The notes below the pieces were generated by a model. That model made no database searches, was not told the DNA's origin, and worked only from the letters and a program-made list of their open reading frames with translations. Of a stretch of 64,000 bases of DNA, positions 19,897-32,768 are shown in pieces. The DNA lies in assembly GCA_010093685.1 (NCBI GenBank), contig MU006246.1:208272-272271 (forward strand), written 5' to 3'. A program made the translations under genes and the position numbers. The stretch is from Ophiobolus disseminans (taxonomy: Eukaryota; Ascomycota; Dothideomycetes; Pleosporales; Phaeosphaeriaceae). How positions within the stretch are numbered: position 1 is the stretch's first letter; each line of letters begins with the position of its first letter.

Positions 19897-21072
19897 ATGA
19901 AGTACTCCATTGTCCTCCCGTTCCTTGCGACCACTGTCCTGGCGGCGCCTGTTGTTGAACAGCGCCAGGCAGCGTGCCCTGCCATCCCCTCTTCGTTCCC
20001 GGCGGTCAACAGCGCAAAGTTGCCCAACCCCTTCAAGTTCTTCGATGGAACAGACGTGACCACCAAGGCGCAGTTCGAGTGCAGGAACAAGGAAGTCAGC
20101 GCTGCTATGCAGTTACAAGAGCTCGGTGACTTCCCCAAGAAGCCATCAAGCGTCACTGCTACGTTCTCTGGATCCTCTTTGTCCATCACATCCACTGAGG
20201 GAGGAAAGTCGGTTTCCTTCGCTGTCTCGATCAAGAAGCCCAGCGGCACTGGACCCTTCCCTGCCATCATCGCCTACGGTGCGGCCAGTATCCCAGTCCC
20301 CGCCGGCGTTGCTACCATCACTTTCAACAACGACAACATTGGACAACAGTCAGGTGGAAGCAGCCGTGGCAAGGGCTTGTTCTTTGACCTGTACGGTTCA
20401 GGCCATAGTGCTGGTGCCACTACAGCCTGGGCATGGGGTGTTGACCGCGTTATTGATGCTCTTGAGTCTACGCCCGACGCTGGAATCGACCCCAAGCGCA
20501 TTGGTGTGACCGGCTGCTCTCGCAACGGAAAGGGCGCATTCGTTGCCGCTGCCCTTGTTAACCGCATCGCTCTTGGTCTTCCTCAAGAGTCCGGCTCTGG
20601 TGGCGCTGCCTGCTGGCGTATCTCCGACTCGGAGAAGGCAAAGGGCAAGAACATCCAGACCTCTGGCCAGATTGTCGGCGAGAATGTCTGGTTCTCCGCC
20701 CGCTTCAACTCCTTCAGCACCAAGTCCAGCACACTGGCCACCGACCACCATCAGCTTGCTGGTTTGGTCGCTCCTCGCGGTCTGCTTGTCATCGAGAACG
20801 AGATTGACTGGCTCGGCCCCGTCTCCACCACTGCTTGCATGAAGGCTGGTCGTCTCATTTACAAAGCCCTCGGTGTGCCTGACAACATGGGCTTCACCGG
20901 CTCTGGCAACCACAACCATTGCTCGTTCCCATCGAACCAGCAGACAGAACTCACTGCTTTCATCAACAAGTTCTTGCTTAAACAGGATGCAAACACTGGT
21001 GGCGTCGAGAAGGGCCCGAGTGGAGCCGACGCTGCTACGTACATTGACTGGACCGCACCTACGCTCACTTAG
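19897..21072 (+). CDS. Secreted 4-O-methyl-glucuronoyl methylesterase (CE15)
   Basis: A single exon of 391 residues. The start at 19897 (MKYSIVLPFLATTVLAAP) gives a clean signal peptide; an upstream in-frame TTG is ignored. The family's serine motif GCSRNGKGA places the nucleophile at Ser208, and His341 in NHNHCSF is the expected catalytic histidine. The segments WAWGVDRVIDALE and GLVAPRGLLVIEN are also typical. CE15 enzymes cleave the ester between lignin alcohols and 4-O-methyl-glucuronic acid of glucuronoxylan, loosening lignin-carbohydrate cross-links. There is no cellulose-binding (CBM1) domain. A KR-free pro-region ending VVEQRQAACPA follows the signal. The enzyme acts outside the cell, on plant walls. 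Confidence 0.93.
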   Translation: MKYSIVLPFLATTVLAAPVVEQRQAACPAIPSSFPAVNSAKLPNPFKFFDGTDVTTKAQFECRNKEVSAAMQLQELGDFPKKPSSVTATFSGSSLSITSTEGGKSVSFAVSIKKPSGTGPFPAIIAYGAASIPVPAGVATITFNNDNIGQQSGGSSRGKGLFFDLYGSGHSAGATTAWAWGVDRVIDALESTPDAGIDPKRIGVTGCSRNGKGAFVAAALVNRIALGLPQESGSGGAACWRISDSEKAKGKNIQTSGQIVGENVWFSARFNSFSTKSSTLATDHHQLAGLVAPRGLLVIENEIDWLGPVSTTACMKAGRLIYKALGVPDNMGFTGSGNHNHCSFPSNQQTELTAFINKFLLKQDANTGGVEKGPSGADAATYIDWTAPTLT

Positions 21073-22123
21073 GTGGTCGCAGATAGGAAGGAAAGAACTA
21101 TTGATATTACTTCGCTTCTTTGTATGTACATGTCACGAGCTGATAGTAGCTGAATAGAAAGATGTGAAAGAAGCTCTGCGGTTGATGGTCTCATCGTGTA
21201 TGACTTGTGATAACGTGATAATCCATCGAGGCAATCCAGCCTCTGGTTTCAGGACGCCCACTACCGTCAAGCATCTTGCCTTGCTAAGAGCTTGTGACAG
21301 TTTTTTACCAGTAAACATCTGGCTCGAACCGCGTTGGATGTTGCTGGATAATCTCGTCGCTTTGGATTCAGTGAGGGGAAGTACGATTTTGATGTTCGCC
21401 GGTGGACAGCGGAGGGGTCAGTTGTGTGGCACTCCACTAGTTCGCCATGTCGATCCGCATATCGACAACGCTGGGACGCTAGTCCACGTCGAGTGTCTTG
21501 AACGTGTGCGCTCTATGACAACTGTTTTGTCGCGAGTTTGACCGTCTGAAGTGTCTCGCGACGAATGTTTTAGGCACTAGACTTTCAATCCACTCATTGG
21601 CCAGTGGCAAACTAAGCGCCACACGTGACGCGTGCACTGACCACCTTCCGCGGTCAGATTCGCAAGGCTCCCAACGTTCTCCGCGAACGTCAACACCAGA
21701 CCACCCTATCCCGCCATCACCAAGCGTGCATCCGCATCCCAACTCGGCCCGCAACACGCTTTTGACGACGCGTCCTGCCATTTTACCACCCCACCACGCG
21801 CCTTTGCGCCTGCCTTCTTGGCCTCACCCAATTCTGCGCCTTCCCCCTTCAGCCTCCTAGATCGCGACGACGCGGTTGCGGACCCCCGACGGAGGTCTCC
21901 ATTCACCTTCACTTTCACACAGGACACTCCTGCACCACCACCCCTCACGACATGACATAGTCGCCCCGTGTACGCGCTCACACAACGTCCGCGACTGCAT
22001 CCCCTCATTTTCGCGCACATCTAGGCTGCCCCCAGTCCGTGCAGCGACCGCATCTGAGCCCTCAGATCTGCCATCTCGGTTGTTGTTTGCGCGCCGCCGC
22101 AACTACACCAACAAACACCCATC
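21073..22123. other. Intergenic, promoter and leader of SNF2
   Basis: About 1 kb of C/A-rich sequence typical of a TATA-less housekeeping promoter and 5' leader. No coding frame was supported. Confidence 0.5.
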
Positions 22124-25100
22124 ATGGCGTCGGTTCAATCCAACCCAGAAATGGGCCAAGGCACCATGCCGGCGAACATAACACGTGAGCAGGTTCAGCG
22201 TGTGTATCAGGTATGTACCACACTCATCACTTTCTTTGCGCCGTATGCAATTTTACGCGCACATAGACTTTTCTGACACATCTGCCCGCAGCAATATCAG
22301 CAGATGAAACAACAGGGCGTTCCCGAGACCAATCCCGACTTCATCAAGGCTAGAAATCTGCTTGCCATGGTCCAAAAGCACAACCAATTTGCTGCAATGA
22401 AGCGCCAGCAGCAACAGCAACGTCAACAAGGCGTGCCTGAGTCGCAAGGCATGCAGCAGAACGGCGCTGCCATGGGCATGTCCAACGGGACGAAGCCTGC
22501 CTTGACACTCGATGGCAAAGCCGCAGCGCCAGCGTCTAGCACAACACAAACCGCGATAGCCAGCGGACAAGCGCCCTCGGGTGATGGGCAAACACCTACC
22601 TCGGCCACCAGCGCCAATGCTGCGCTGTCCAAGGAGCAACTCATCATGTTGCGCGCTCAGATTGGTGCCTTCAAGCATCTGTCAAAGGGTCTGCCTCTGC
22701 CTGCGAACATGCAGCAACAAATCTATGGCCATCACCTGTCCAAGAAGCCCCAGACAGCCACCGATGCTGTCAACGCTGCTGCCCAGGTCCTCGACAGCGT
22801 CACGCGTGCTTCGAGTGTCGGCGGCGCGGTCCAAGAGACTCGTCCACTCCCCCGACTTCCCGATACCTTTATCGAGCCATGGAGCAGCGAGGCATTCCGC
22901 GAAGTCAACTACATGACCCACACCCAGCGGAAGAACCGACCGTACATTGCGACTATCATGCCCCAAGGTGTAGACATTGATGCAGTGCAGCAAAGCATGC
23001 ATGAGATGCGCAAAGAGCGCGAGATAATCCTTTACAACCGCCTCACAGCGAGGAAGGCTGAATTGGAGAAACTCAACGCGAACATTGGTTCTTGGGATAC
23101 CAGTAAGACGGACACGCCTGAAGACGATGGAAAGGTGAAGCTGGCTCTGGTCATCGAGCAGAAGAAGCTCAATCTCTTGGAGAAGCAGCGCAAGCTACGG
23201 CGAGACATTGCGCAGCAGATGATCCACGCTGACAACCTCGCAATGACCGCCAACCGCACAATCTACCGCCGACTCAAGAAGCAGTCGATGCGCGAAGCTC
23301 GCCTTACAGAGAAGCTTGAGAAACAGCAACGCGACGCGCGCGAGACCAAGGAGAAGAAGAAACACCACGAGTTCATAGACGCGATACGAAAGCACCGAAC
23401 CGAACTGCAAGAGGCTGGACTGTCGCAGCGCCAGCGCTTGCAGAAGCTTGGTCGCACCATGATCACGACACACCAGAACATCGAGAAGGAAGAGCAGAAG
23501 CGCATCGAGCGGACTGCCAAGCAGCGTCTGCAGGCCCTGAAGGCCAACGACGAGGAGACGTACCTCAAGCTGTTGGGCCAAGCCAAGGATACGCGCATTT
23601 CTCACCTGTTGAAACAGACAGACGGCTTCTTGAAGCAGCTCGCTGCATCCGTCAAAGCACAGCAGCGGACATCCATCGACCGGTACCAACTCGACACCAC
23701 CGTGTCAGACGACGAGGCAAGCGACGACGACGGCGGCGAGACTGGCGACGAGCGTCCCGGCAAGAAGCGCATCGACTACTATGAAATTGCTCATCGCAAC
23801 AAGGAGACAGTCACCCAGCAGGCTAGCCTCTTGGTCGGTGGTACACTCAAAGATTACCAAGTCAAAGGACTGCAGTGGATGGTGTCGCTGTACAACAACA
23901 ACCTCAACGGTATCCTGGCTGATGAGATGGGTCTTGGCAAGACTATCCAAACCATCAGTCTGATCACTTACCTTATCGAGAAGAAGCGACAGCCTGGCCC
24001 GTACCTGGTCATAGTGCCCCTCAGTACTCTCACCAACTGGAACAACGAGTTCGACAAGTGGGCACCCAGCGTCACCAAGATCGTCTACAAGGGCCCTCCA
24101 AATCAGCGAAAGCAGTATCAGCAACAAATTCGTTGGGGTCAGTTCCAGGTTCTGCTCACCACATACGAGTTTATTATCAAGGACCGCCCGATTCTGAGCA
24201 AGATCAAGTGGGTGCACATGATCGTTGACGAGGGTCATCGCATGAAGAACGCTAGTAGTAAACTCAGCGTGACGATCACCCAGTACTACACCACTCGTTA
24301 CCGCCTCATTCTTACCGGCACACCCCTGCAGAACAATTTGACTGAGCTGTGGGCCATGCTGAACTTTGTTCTTCCGACCATCTTCAAGTCTGCTACTTCG
24401 TTTGATGAGTGGTTCAACACGCCTTTCGCCAATACCGGAGGCCAGGACAAGATGGAGCTCACCGAAGAGGAGCAGCTTCTCGTCATTCGTCGTCTTCATA
24501 AGGTTCTCCGACCCTTCCTCCTGCGTCGTTTGAAGAAGGATGTGGAGAAGGATCTTCCCGACAAGACTGAGCGTGTCATCAAATGTAACTTCTCCACGCT
24601 GCAGGCCAAGTTGTACAAGCAGCTCGTAACCCACAACCGCCTGATGGTTAGTGACGGCAAGGGCGGTAAGACGGGTATGCGTGGCTTGAGCAACATGCTT
24701 ATGCAGTTGAGAAAGCTTTGCAACCATCCCTTCGTGTTCGAACAGGTCGAGGAGGTGATGAACCCTACAAAGTCTACCAACGATCTCTTGTGGCGAGCCT
24801 CTGGAAAATTCGAGCTCCTAGACAGGATCCTTCCCAAGTTCTTGAAAACTGGCCATCGTGTTCTCATGTTCTTCCAGATGACCCAGATCATGAACATCAT
24901 GGAAGATTTCTTGCGCTTACGTGGAATGAAGTACATGCGTTTGGATGGTGCGACTAAGGCAGACGACCGATCCGAGCTGCTCAAGGAGTTCAACGCCCCC
25001 AACTCGGATTACTTTTGCTTCTTGCTGTCGACCCGTGCTGGCGGTCTTGGGTTGAACCTGCAGACTGCCGACACCGTCATCATCTACGACTCGGATTGGA

Positions 25101-26359
25101 ATCCACATCAAGATTTACAGGCTCAGGATCGCGCACATCGCATTGGACAGAAGAACGAGGTTCGCATTTTACGTCTCATCACTTCGAACTCGGTTGAGGA
25201 GAAGATTCTTGAGAGAGCCAACTACAAACTTGATATGGATGGCAAAGTCATTCAGGCAGGTAAATTCGACAACAAGTCCACTGAGAAGGAGCGAGACGCC
25301 ATGTTGCGAATCATGTTGGAATCTGCCGAAGCCGCCGAGGCTCTTGAGCAGGAAGAGATGGACGATGACGATCTCAACCTGATCATGATGCGAAATGAGG
25401 ACGAGTTCAAGCTGTTCCAAGAGATGGATCGACAGCGTGCCATCGAAGATCCATATGGTCCTGGTCGACCACTGGGTCGCCTTATTGGCGAGAGCGAGCT
25501 GCCTGACATCTACCTTAATGACGCAGATCCCATCGTTGAGGAGAAGGACGACACACCTGTTGGCCGAGGAGCCCGAGAACGCACCCGCGTTAAGTACGAT
25601 GACGGTCTCACCGAAGAGCAATGGCTTGAAGCGGTGGATAACGATGAGGACACCATCGAGGCTGCCATCGCACGTAAGGAGCAGAAGGTTGCCAAGCGAA
25701 GCCGTAACAAGACAGCTATGATGGGTCTGGATCCTGGAGACTCGCCGGCACCGTCACGGGAGAGCTCAGAGGAGCCCTTGCCCAAGAAGCGTGGCCGAAA
25801 GCCCAAAGCAGAGAAGCGCAAGGCGGACGAAGCATCGCTCGATGGTGATGTTGCACCACGCAAGCGTGGTCGTCCTGCCCCAGCCAAGGATCATCTCAGC
25901 CCGGATAGCCGTGCCTCGCTCCAAAAAGTGGTCAACATCGTCTACGAAGCTCTCAACGATCTCGAGGAAGAGTCTGTTGACCCCGACATCCCCAACCGCG
26001 GTATCATTGATCCCTTCATCGAGCTTCCCGACAAGTGGGACTATCCAGACTACTACCAACTCATCAAGAACCCGATCTGCATGAACCAGATCAAGAAGAA
26101 GATCAATAAGAAGGAATACCAGTCCGTTCGACAATTCCGTCAGGACCTGGGCTTGCTCTGCAACAACTGCCGTCACTACAACGAGGACAGCAGTTTGCTC
26201 TATGCAGATGCCAACCTGATCGAACAGACTGCTTTAGACAAGATGCGCGAGGCCACTGCTGAGTTCCCAGAGTGGCAAGACTTTGATGAGGCGGGTAGCA
26301 TCAACGGCGGACCAAGTGCCTTGACAAGTGCCGTGGGCACGCCGCGAGGTGGCATGTGA
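22124..26359 (+). CDS. SNF2: SWI/SNF-type chromatin-remodelling ATPase
   Basis: Exons are 22124-22210 and 22292-26359 (81-bp intron), giving 1384 residues. The order of domains matches the Snf2/Sth1/BRG1 class: a Gln-rich N-terminus, a QLQ segment at about 139-166 (KEQLIMLRAQIGAFKHLSKG), an HSA-type basic helix at about 385-457, the helicase core with DEMGLGKT at about 572 and DEGH at about 674, the C-terminal lobe ending QDRAHRIGQ, a SnAC-like acidic region, AT-hook-like KKRGRKPK and RKRGRP segments, and a C-terminal bromodomain at about 1258-1332. It is the motor of SWI/SNF or RSC, sliding and ejecting nucleosomes and binding acetyl-lysine. Filamentous fungi often have one such protein, so SNF2 versus STH1 is not decided. 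A GTAAGT...TACAG pair just after the stop may be a 3'UTR intron. Confidence 0.96.
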
Positions 26360-28203
26360 AGAGCGTAAGTCATCCTCACAAAAACCTACATTGAATGCAT
26401 GCTAACATATACAGACTAGAGATGAATACCCCATAGACGCATCAGCGATCCCACCACGACCGCGCCCCTTTTCCAACACTTTCTCAAAATGTCGTTTCTG
26501 CAGGGCTGTATAATTGCAACGTTTGGGCAAGGTTTGCACAACACACATCAGGCATACTATTTTCTTTCTTTCACTACACGACTCAGGACGTGGCTCCACT
26601 AGCTTAGGCGCTTGGAGGGCATGATTTGATGCCTTTGAGGACTTTGATTGTTGGGTGGAGTGTCTTTTCCTTTTGATACGCGTATTGCTGGGTTGGGCTT
26701 GCGTGTGGTTGGGCATGCGTTTGAGTTAGGCACATAGCTGATCAGAGCCAGAAGCGGAATGTATGAATATTGATACTTATATTGAGTCTTATGTTTGTAG
26801 TGGTGGTGCATTGCTACATTCGAGCTTCGAAGCTGGTTGCGGCTTAGAGTGGTGTGTTTAATGACGGTTGAGCAGTATATGGAGCGGTGTGAGTTGGTGT
26901 GTGGGAAGCATAGTTGTAGGAGAGGGGTTAGATTTGTGGAGTGCCGGAGGCTGGATGGGTTGGCGGACGTCGGCGATTTGAGAAAATTGTTCAAGCTTGA
27001 AATCATTGCTCCATCATGATGCGAACATACTGGGCATCCCTCTGCTGTAGAGATTATTGCTTTGTGATTACATGTGGAACGATTCCGAGGTGTTTAGAGA
27101 CGCTAGATTTGGATCGAAATGGCTTCTGTTGATGAGGCGGCATTGCGATGTCGATCTCTTGGTAAGAATACCCGGGTAAGGTGGACTGTGTATGATTTGC
27201 TGCGTGTGAGGCATATCGACATGCACTGGGCGGCGGTGATTGCTACAGTAGCGTGGAGTACAAAGTTTGGCCCCATTTCGGCTAAGCAACCACGACCTCA
27301 CTTGCATGCGAGTCGAGAATCGAGGTAAATGTCCACCAGCGCGTTATCCCCAAGGATTGCGACGCGCGCAGCACATCCTTCACGCCGAAGGGATCACGAT
27401 GTCTCACAACGAACATGAGCGACAGCTGAATCGACATCACCTGGGTCCTTGCGGGGATCCCATTGCCAAATGCGGCGCGTTCGGTATCGATACGAATGTA
27501 GGGAAGCAATCTGCCAACCCTCGAACTTGATCACGATATCATTTCATCAAAAAGCCGCAACTTTGGGTACCTACCTAGGCGTTTCCCGCGGTAAGCTGTA
27601 ACCAATTACTAACAACGGGCTGCGGCTCTACTCGGTCAGTCGCACAGCAGGTTACGACTGAACGTTAGCCTTGCATATGACGCATGGGGAGACTAAGTTA
27701 CGGGGCATACCAATTGATGCACTTGGACTAGTTTCCTTCAGTCGTCGCTTAGCTTATCTCATTTCCAGTAAGAGAGAGTGCTCTATCAATCAGTTACAAT
27801 GCTGCCTTGCAGCACTATTGTCAAGACATGCGTTCCATTGCACTCTGCTGAACATAGACAGACAGCACAATGAGACCGGGCTGGATTTTCGTGTGCAGAT
27901 GGGTTTGCTGCGAGAGCTAGGATGGAGAAGTGATTCAGAAGTATGATGAATACGAGTGCACGTGTGTGAGTATATATTGGTGAGACGAATCGCGTGACAT
28001 TTTGCATAAATCATGAGATGGAGTTGGAGTTGCGTAACGGTGTTCAAGTTCTTGATATGTGGTATTGGATTTTGCACGCAAGGACAGTAGGAATGCATGA
28101 CTTGTATGTACATCATCAGATGACCTTACGCGATATAACGTCGTGAGCATACCCAAGCGTTCTTTACAAGTTACACCTACAACCCCCCTCTCCATCCGCC
28201 TAC
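26360..28203. other. Intergenic, no gene seen
   Basis: About 1.8 kb between the ends of SNF2 and the amine oxidase, which converge here. Frames of 60-135 codons on both strands overlap and show no motif. The first part is probably SNF2 3' untranslated sequence. Confidence 0.5.
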
Positions 28204-30390
28204 CTACAACTTCCCACAACACCCCTCCCCCTCCTTCCCCCCATCAACAAGCACACTACTCCCATTCCTCCCCCCGGGTACATCAATCGCCGGATTCCTC
28301 TCAAAGAAATCACTCGGCCTGAACTGCACCTGATACACCTCCACGGGCATAACCGGCCAATCCTCCACGCGCGGGTTATGCGTAAGTCCAAACACATTCC
28401 AGACTACAATATCTTCATTCTCGACACTATCCTGCCGCGCAGCCATGTCGTGCACGCCGCCCTGCTCGAGCTGCGATTGCATGGTGTACCGGCCCGCGGC
28501 GTAGAGTTCGTCGTCGCGGTACTTTGTGACCCAGACGTGGTGCTGCGTGAACAGAGCGCGCTGGGACTGTATGGAGCCTGGTGCGGCCAGAAGTTTCTGC
28601 GTCGGCAGGGGTTCGAATTTATATGCGACGGGGTTTCCTGAGATGCAGTTTTTCTTGGCTGGATTTGTGATTTTGAAGACGCGGTGGTCGGTGGGGTTGG
28701 CGTCGAGGCCGGAGGAGGTGGTGACGGCGGTTTTGCGCACTTCGTAGTAGTTTCCGGCGGGGTTTGTGGTCGGGTTTTGGGGCACGGGGTGGGATTCTTC
28801 GTAGGTGAGGGTGTTGGTGTGGCCATCGATGGAGGGGTCGATACCTGTTTCGGGTCATTAGCTAGGAGTGGGTAGGGGTATTGACGAGGACATACGAGCC
28901 GCGAAGATGTGTTGGTGGTTCTGCGCGAGCACACCGCTGGATACGACATTTCCGTAGTCAGACGTTTTGCCCGGGTCGATGTTTACGACGCTGACGATGC
29001 CGGTGGCGCGGGTTTCGAGCGTGATGCCGCCGGCCGTGTCGAGCTTGTAGGCGAAGACGTATTCGTAGTTTGCAAGTGTGATTATGAATTGCACGACGAG
29101 TTCACGCATGCGAGTCACGACAGCCCGGCCTGTTCGCCAATTGGTGTGCTGCTCGGATGTTAGGATGGAGCTTTTCAGTCGTTGGAATTGAGCGCTTACC
29201 TTCCAGCCAATTCCATTGTCCTGCTCGTGCAGGCAGACAACGTTAGGATTTACCTTTGCCTCGCCATCGGATCCAACAATAACAGCATCAAAGTACTTGA
29301 TGACGCCAAGGCAGTCGCAGCCCAACGAAAGATTGTTAGCACAGTTTCCAGCCCCTCCATCGCCAAAGTCAAAAGCCTGCTTCCGGTGGAAAGGTGGACG
29401 AGCATCCGCATAAGGTACAGTCATCTCACTGATGCTCATGCGATAGAGGATGTTTCGGCCGTCATAGTTTACGTCATGAAGAACAGCGCCTTCCCGAGGG
29501 TTGAAGGATACGCGGAAGCTCCATTTTTGCCACTCAACCAACGATTCGTCTGTGACCTTGAAAGAAGGGCCCTCTGGCTGTGTGATATTGATGGGCTTGA
29601 AGTCCTTCCGTAAGCCGCCAGCCACCAACTCAGGTACGTACTCGGCAGACTGGCAGTGGTCGAGGACGCGTTCCGAGTGTGTTTGGCCCGTCAAGCTATC
29701 TCCTTTGCCGCCGGTGGCCAACCTGTCGATGCGAACGATCTTTTTCGTATGTGCGTCCATGACCGGGATTATCGGCAATGGGTAAGCGTAGAAGTTTGAA
29801 TCCGGATTCTTGTTGTTCATATCCTGAGCGAAGCACAACCCCTGGAAGTATCTTCTGTTCTCAGCGCCAAAGTCAAGTCCGCCGTAGGGCCTGCGGAAGT
29901 CAGCACACACTTAATTTATACGGGATGTGTGCTAAACTAACCATGGCTCAACAACAAGCTCAAAGCCTTCGGGGAGCTTGAATTCCGCCATCGCATCCTT
30001 GAACTCCTTACTCTCCTTACACGCATCGACCAGATGCCCAAACTCCCACAACGTTAGACTAGCCTGACCATGCTCTTTCGCCACAACCTCATGTCGGACT
30101 CGCTTCTTCAGCTCGATATCAATGACAGACTCATTGTACTCCGGAATCTTATCGGACCCGATGACGTCGTACTGGCACTTTGCCAACCGCGGCGGTCGCT
30201 TGGAGCTAGGTGACTGGCCTGGCTGTGCTGCGTGTTCGAGGTTGAGGTACTCCTTCATTTTCGCCTTCTCTGGCTCTTGCAGGTAGATCTCTCGGAAGTC
30301 GACGACAACGTCTGAGTGTAGGGAGAGGACGACATCGCGGGCTATGCGCGTTTCGTCGACGCTGAGGTTCTTGAATGGGTGGATTGCCAT
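28204..30390 (-). CDS. Copper amine oxidase
   Basis: Exons on the minus strand are 30390-29942, 29890-29200, 29148-28896 and 28844-28204 (three 51-bp introns), giving 677 residues. Splicing restores VVEPW-PYGGLDFG and NGIGWK-HTNWRTGRA, both family-like. The cofactor tyrosine lies in NYEY (Tyr408), which is converted to topaquinone. The catalytic Asp is in KQAFDFGDGGAG, and HNPRVEDWPVMPVE contains a conserved histidine near the copper site. The enzyme oxidises primary amines to aldehydes, releasing ammonia and hydrogen peroxide, allowing amines to serve as nitrogen source. The C-terminus ends CCGKL, similar to but not a standard peroxisomal PTS1 tripeptide. No signal peptide is seen, so an intracellular, perhaps peroxisomal site is inferred. 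Confidence 0.93.
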
Positions 30391-31071
30391 GGCAGCTAGT
30401 GGGATGCCAAAAAGGTGACAGATATCTCAGCCGATGACACAATTCGAGACAGGCTTAAGAAAGGTACGAGAACGGGAGCGATATGGCATGGCGGAGTACA
30501 GGACCGAAGCCTACTTTATAGTGCCCGCCGACTGTCCTGAAGCTCTCGCACCCTCTCCGGTCCCACATCGTCGGGAGCCAAAGTGGGGTACAATGCACCA
30601 CGCGACATCGTGCTTCCATCTCGGCCCATAGCAGCATCAACGAAGCCGGGTAGCAAATAATAGCAGTGGTCGTAAGTCGGCTGGCCCTGCCCCTTCGGGA
30701 AAGGTCGCCTCCGCGCAACTAGAAGTCATTGGGCCATGCACTGTTTGTCGAGATTGGTTCCCTTTGGGACAAAGATAGACTTTGCAGATAGCGTGTAAGA
30801 TCTGGGCAAACATTTAGTGTTTTGTTATAGCGGTTTGCGTGGCACTGATATCGTAGCTGACGCTAAGAAAGTGGGTCGAATTCGCGGAAGGAAACCGCAC
30901 CACGACCGCCTTCCCAAAGGAGTTGCTAAAGCGAGATTTTAACGACGGCGATTAGGGGGCGACACTGATAGTGCGACATAGGGAGCATGGATGTCAAGAA
31001 CTTGAATAATGAATAGCCAGAAGAGGGTATGATATTACAACAACTGAGCACTAAAAACCCATCCAACACAC
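30391..31071. other. Intergenic, no gene seen
   Basis: Promoter side of the amine oxidase and 3' side of the dehydrogenase gene. No coding frame was supported. Confidence 0.5.
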
Positions 31072-32246
31072 TCAATCCTCCAACCCCTCATCCAAATCCT
31101 CTTCCTTCTCCGCCCGTCCCGCCTCGTCCTCAGTAATACTAACCGGAAAAGAAAGATGTTTCCAATCCTCAATCTACGCCTATTAGCATCCCCCTAAACC
31201 CCACACATCAGCAATGCACATACCTCTTCCGTGATACTCTTCATGCGATCCCGAATACTCTCCACCGCATAACTCCCCAAGATCAGCCTTAGCGGTGGAT
31301 AACTACAGTGCCCTAATTGCCACACTAATTCCGCGCTCTTGACTGCGCTGACGGGTTGTCTGTCGTTGAGCCATTGTACCATGCGCCGCGCGTGTTGTGC
31401 GGGGCTAGTGAGACCCGAATATGGCTCGCTGGGATTCGGCTTGACGAAGAAGTGGCCGTAGCGGCGGGGTTTGGGGGGGCCTGTGCCGGGTGCGGACGTG
31501 TAGCTTGAAGGGATGATGTTGTCATCAGGCTCATCAAGTCTGACATGGCCGGGTTCGACTAAAGTGGCTTTGATATTGAAAGCGTCTACTTCGTATAGCA
31601 TTGATTCGATCAGACCTTCGACGGCGTACTTGGTTGCACAGTAGGGCCCTAGACCTGGCACGCCGAGCGCGCCGGCGGTGGAGGAGAAGATGAGGTAGCG
31701 GCCGCTGGTGCGCTCGCGGAAGTAGGGTAGCGAGAGCTGGATGATGTGCAGGGTGCCGAGGAAGTTTGTGGTGAATTGGTTGCGCAAGTCGTAGTCGTCT
31801 TGGTCTTCACATGCGGCTATGACGCCGTAGCCCGTGCTGTTTGCTATCACGTCGACGCGGCCCCAGTGCTCGATACTCCGCTTTATCACGTGGTCTACAG
31901 TTTGTCGTACACGGACGTCACACAGCAGGCCTAGGCAGTTCCTGTCCTTCCACTGCGCCATTTGCTCCATTGTGTTCTCGTGGGTCCAGCCGACTGCGGT
32001 GCATTGGTCACCGTGGGCTAGGATGGCTCGAACGAGGGATCGTCCCATGTGACCGGTCGCTCCAAATACCTGTGGAAGTCAGTCAGGCTTGCTATGCCGC
32101 ATAGACGTCGAGATGCATACTATCCATACTGCTCGCTTTGGTGGATGACTCTCTGATGGAGGTTCACATGTCGCGGGGAGTCTGAGGGCCGGGTTGTGAA
32201 CAGCAGCGCCCGGTGAGAGGCTCTGGCTCGCAGTGTCAAAGTCCAT
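31072..32246 (-). CDS. Short-chain dehydrogenase/reductase
   Basis: Exons on the minus strand are 32246-32121, 32069-31224 and 31173-31072, with introns of 51 and 50 bp, giving 357 residues. The first junction reconstructs the Rossmann glycine motif as AVWI-VFGATGHMGRS. The last adds ...KSITEE-IEDWKHLSFPV and an acidic tail, both more convincing than the unspliced stop at 31194. SDR features: the NSTGYG equivalent of the NNAG motif, a catalytic Ser in IFSSTAG and YCATK carrying the Tyr/Lys pair. It should be an NAD(P)-dependent oxidoreductase; the substrate is unknown. A basic/Pro-rich lead of about 40 residues precedes the nucleotide-binding fold. Confidence 0.87.
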
Positions 32247-32486
32247 AAGGAAGTCGTAGAGCTGCGCGACCGTTTACCATCTGGGGCTACTCCAGAGGCG
32301 GGGATATGTGAGCTCAACCAGCCAATCGGAGATGCGCAATGGTGCGGCAGTTACAAGTGCCGCAAAGTCCGTCTGGATGGGAACAGTCGTGGAGCTGTAG
32401 CGTAGTTGAGACTACAAAGGACTGTATGACGCGTATGGATAGTGAGGCCAGTATTCGACGTGGCATGCTAGGTTTCTGGAAGAAGC

Positions 32487-32768
32487 TCAGGGCATAATGA
32501 ACCTCCTCTCGTCCATCAGGAAGCGAAGGCCGTCCAGGGCCAGTTGACTCGGGAAGGCCTGCTGTCGGTTCATGAAATTGGCCACCAGAATGAAGAATAC
32601 GATAAAGATGTCGAGGTGCAGGGGTGAGGTGAGGAAGAAGTGGTATGCCAGGAACAAGAAAGCCTGTGTCCGGTATCTGCTCTTGATGGAGCGGATGACG
32701 CGAGCTGCTTTGACGGCGCTTGCGGTGTTGGACGCCGGCTTGAACCTGATGGCTCTCTTGAAGGCCAT
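32487..32768 (-). CDS. Possible small membrane protein
   Basis: A 93-codon frame with a basic N-terminus (MAFKRAIRFKPASN) and one or two hydrophobic stretches (AFLFLAYHFFLTSP and LDIFIVFFILVANF). It does not resemble a family I know. It could be real, since such membrane segments are rarely accidental, but there is no second line of evidence, and it lies in a short gap between two clear genes. Treat as tentative. Confidence 0.3.
   Translation of the reverse strand: MAFKRAIRFKPASNTASAVKAARVIRSIKSRYRTQAFLFLAYHFFLTSPLHLDIFIVFFILVANFMNRQQAFPSQLALDGLRFLMDERRFIMP

Noticed and set aside
14111..22123. Secondary-metabolite gene cluster around the methyltransferase and CE15 genes
   Set aside because: No polyketide synthase, peptide synthetase, terpene synthase, P450 or transporter is present.
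23705..24727. 340-codon minus-strand frame inside SNF2
   Set aside because: Antisense shadow of the conserved helicase core; no domain of its own.
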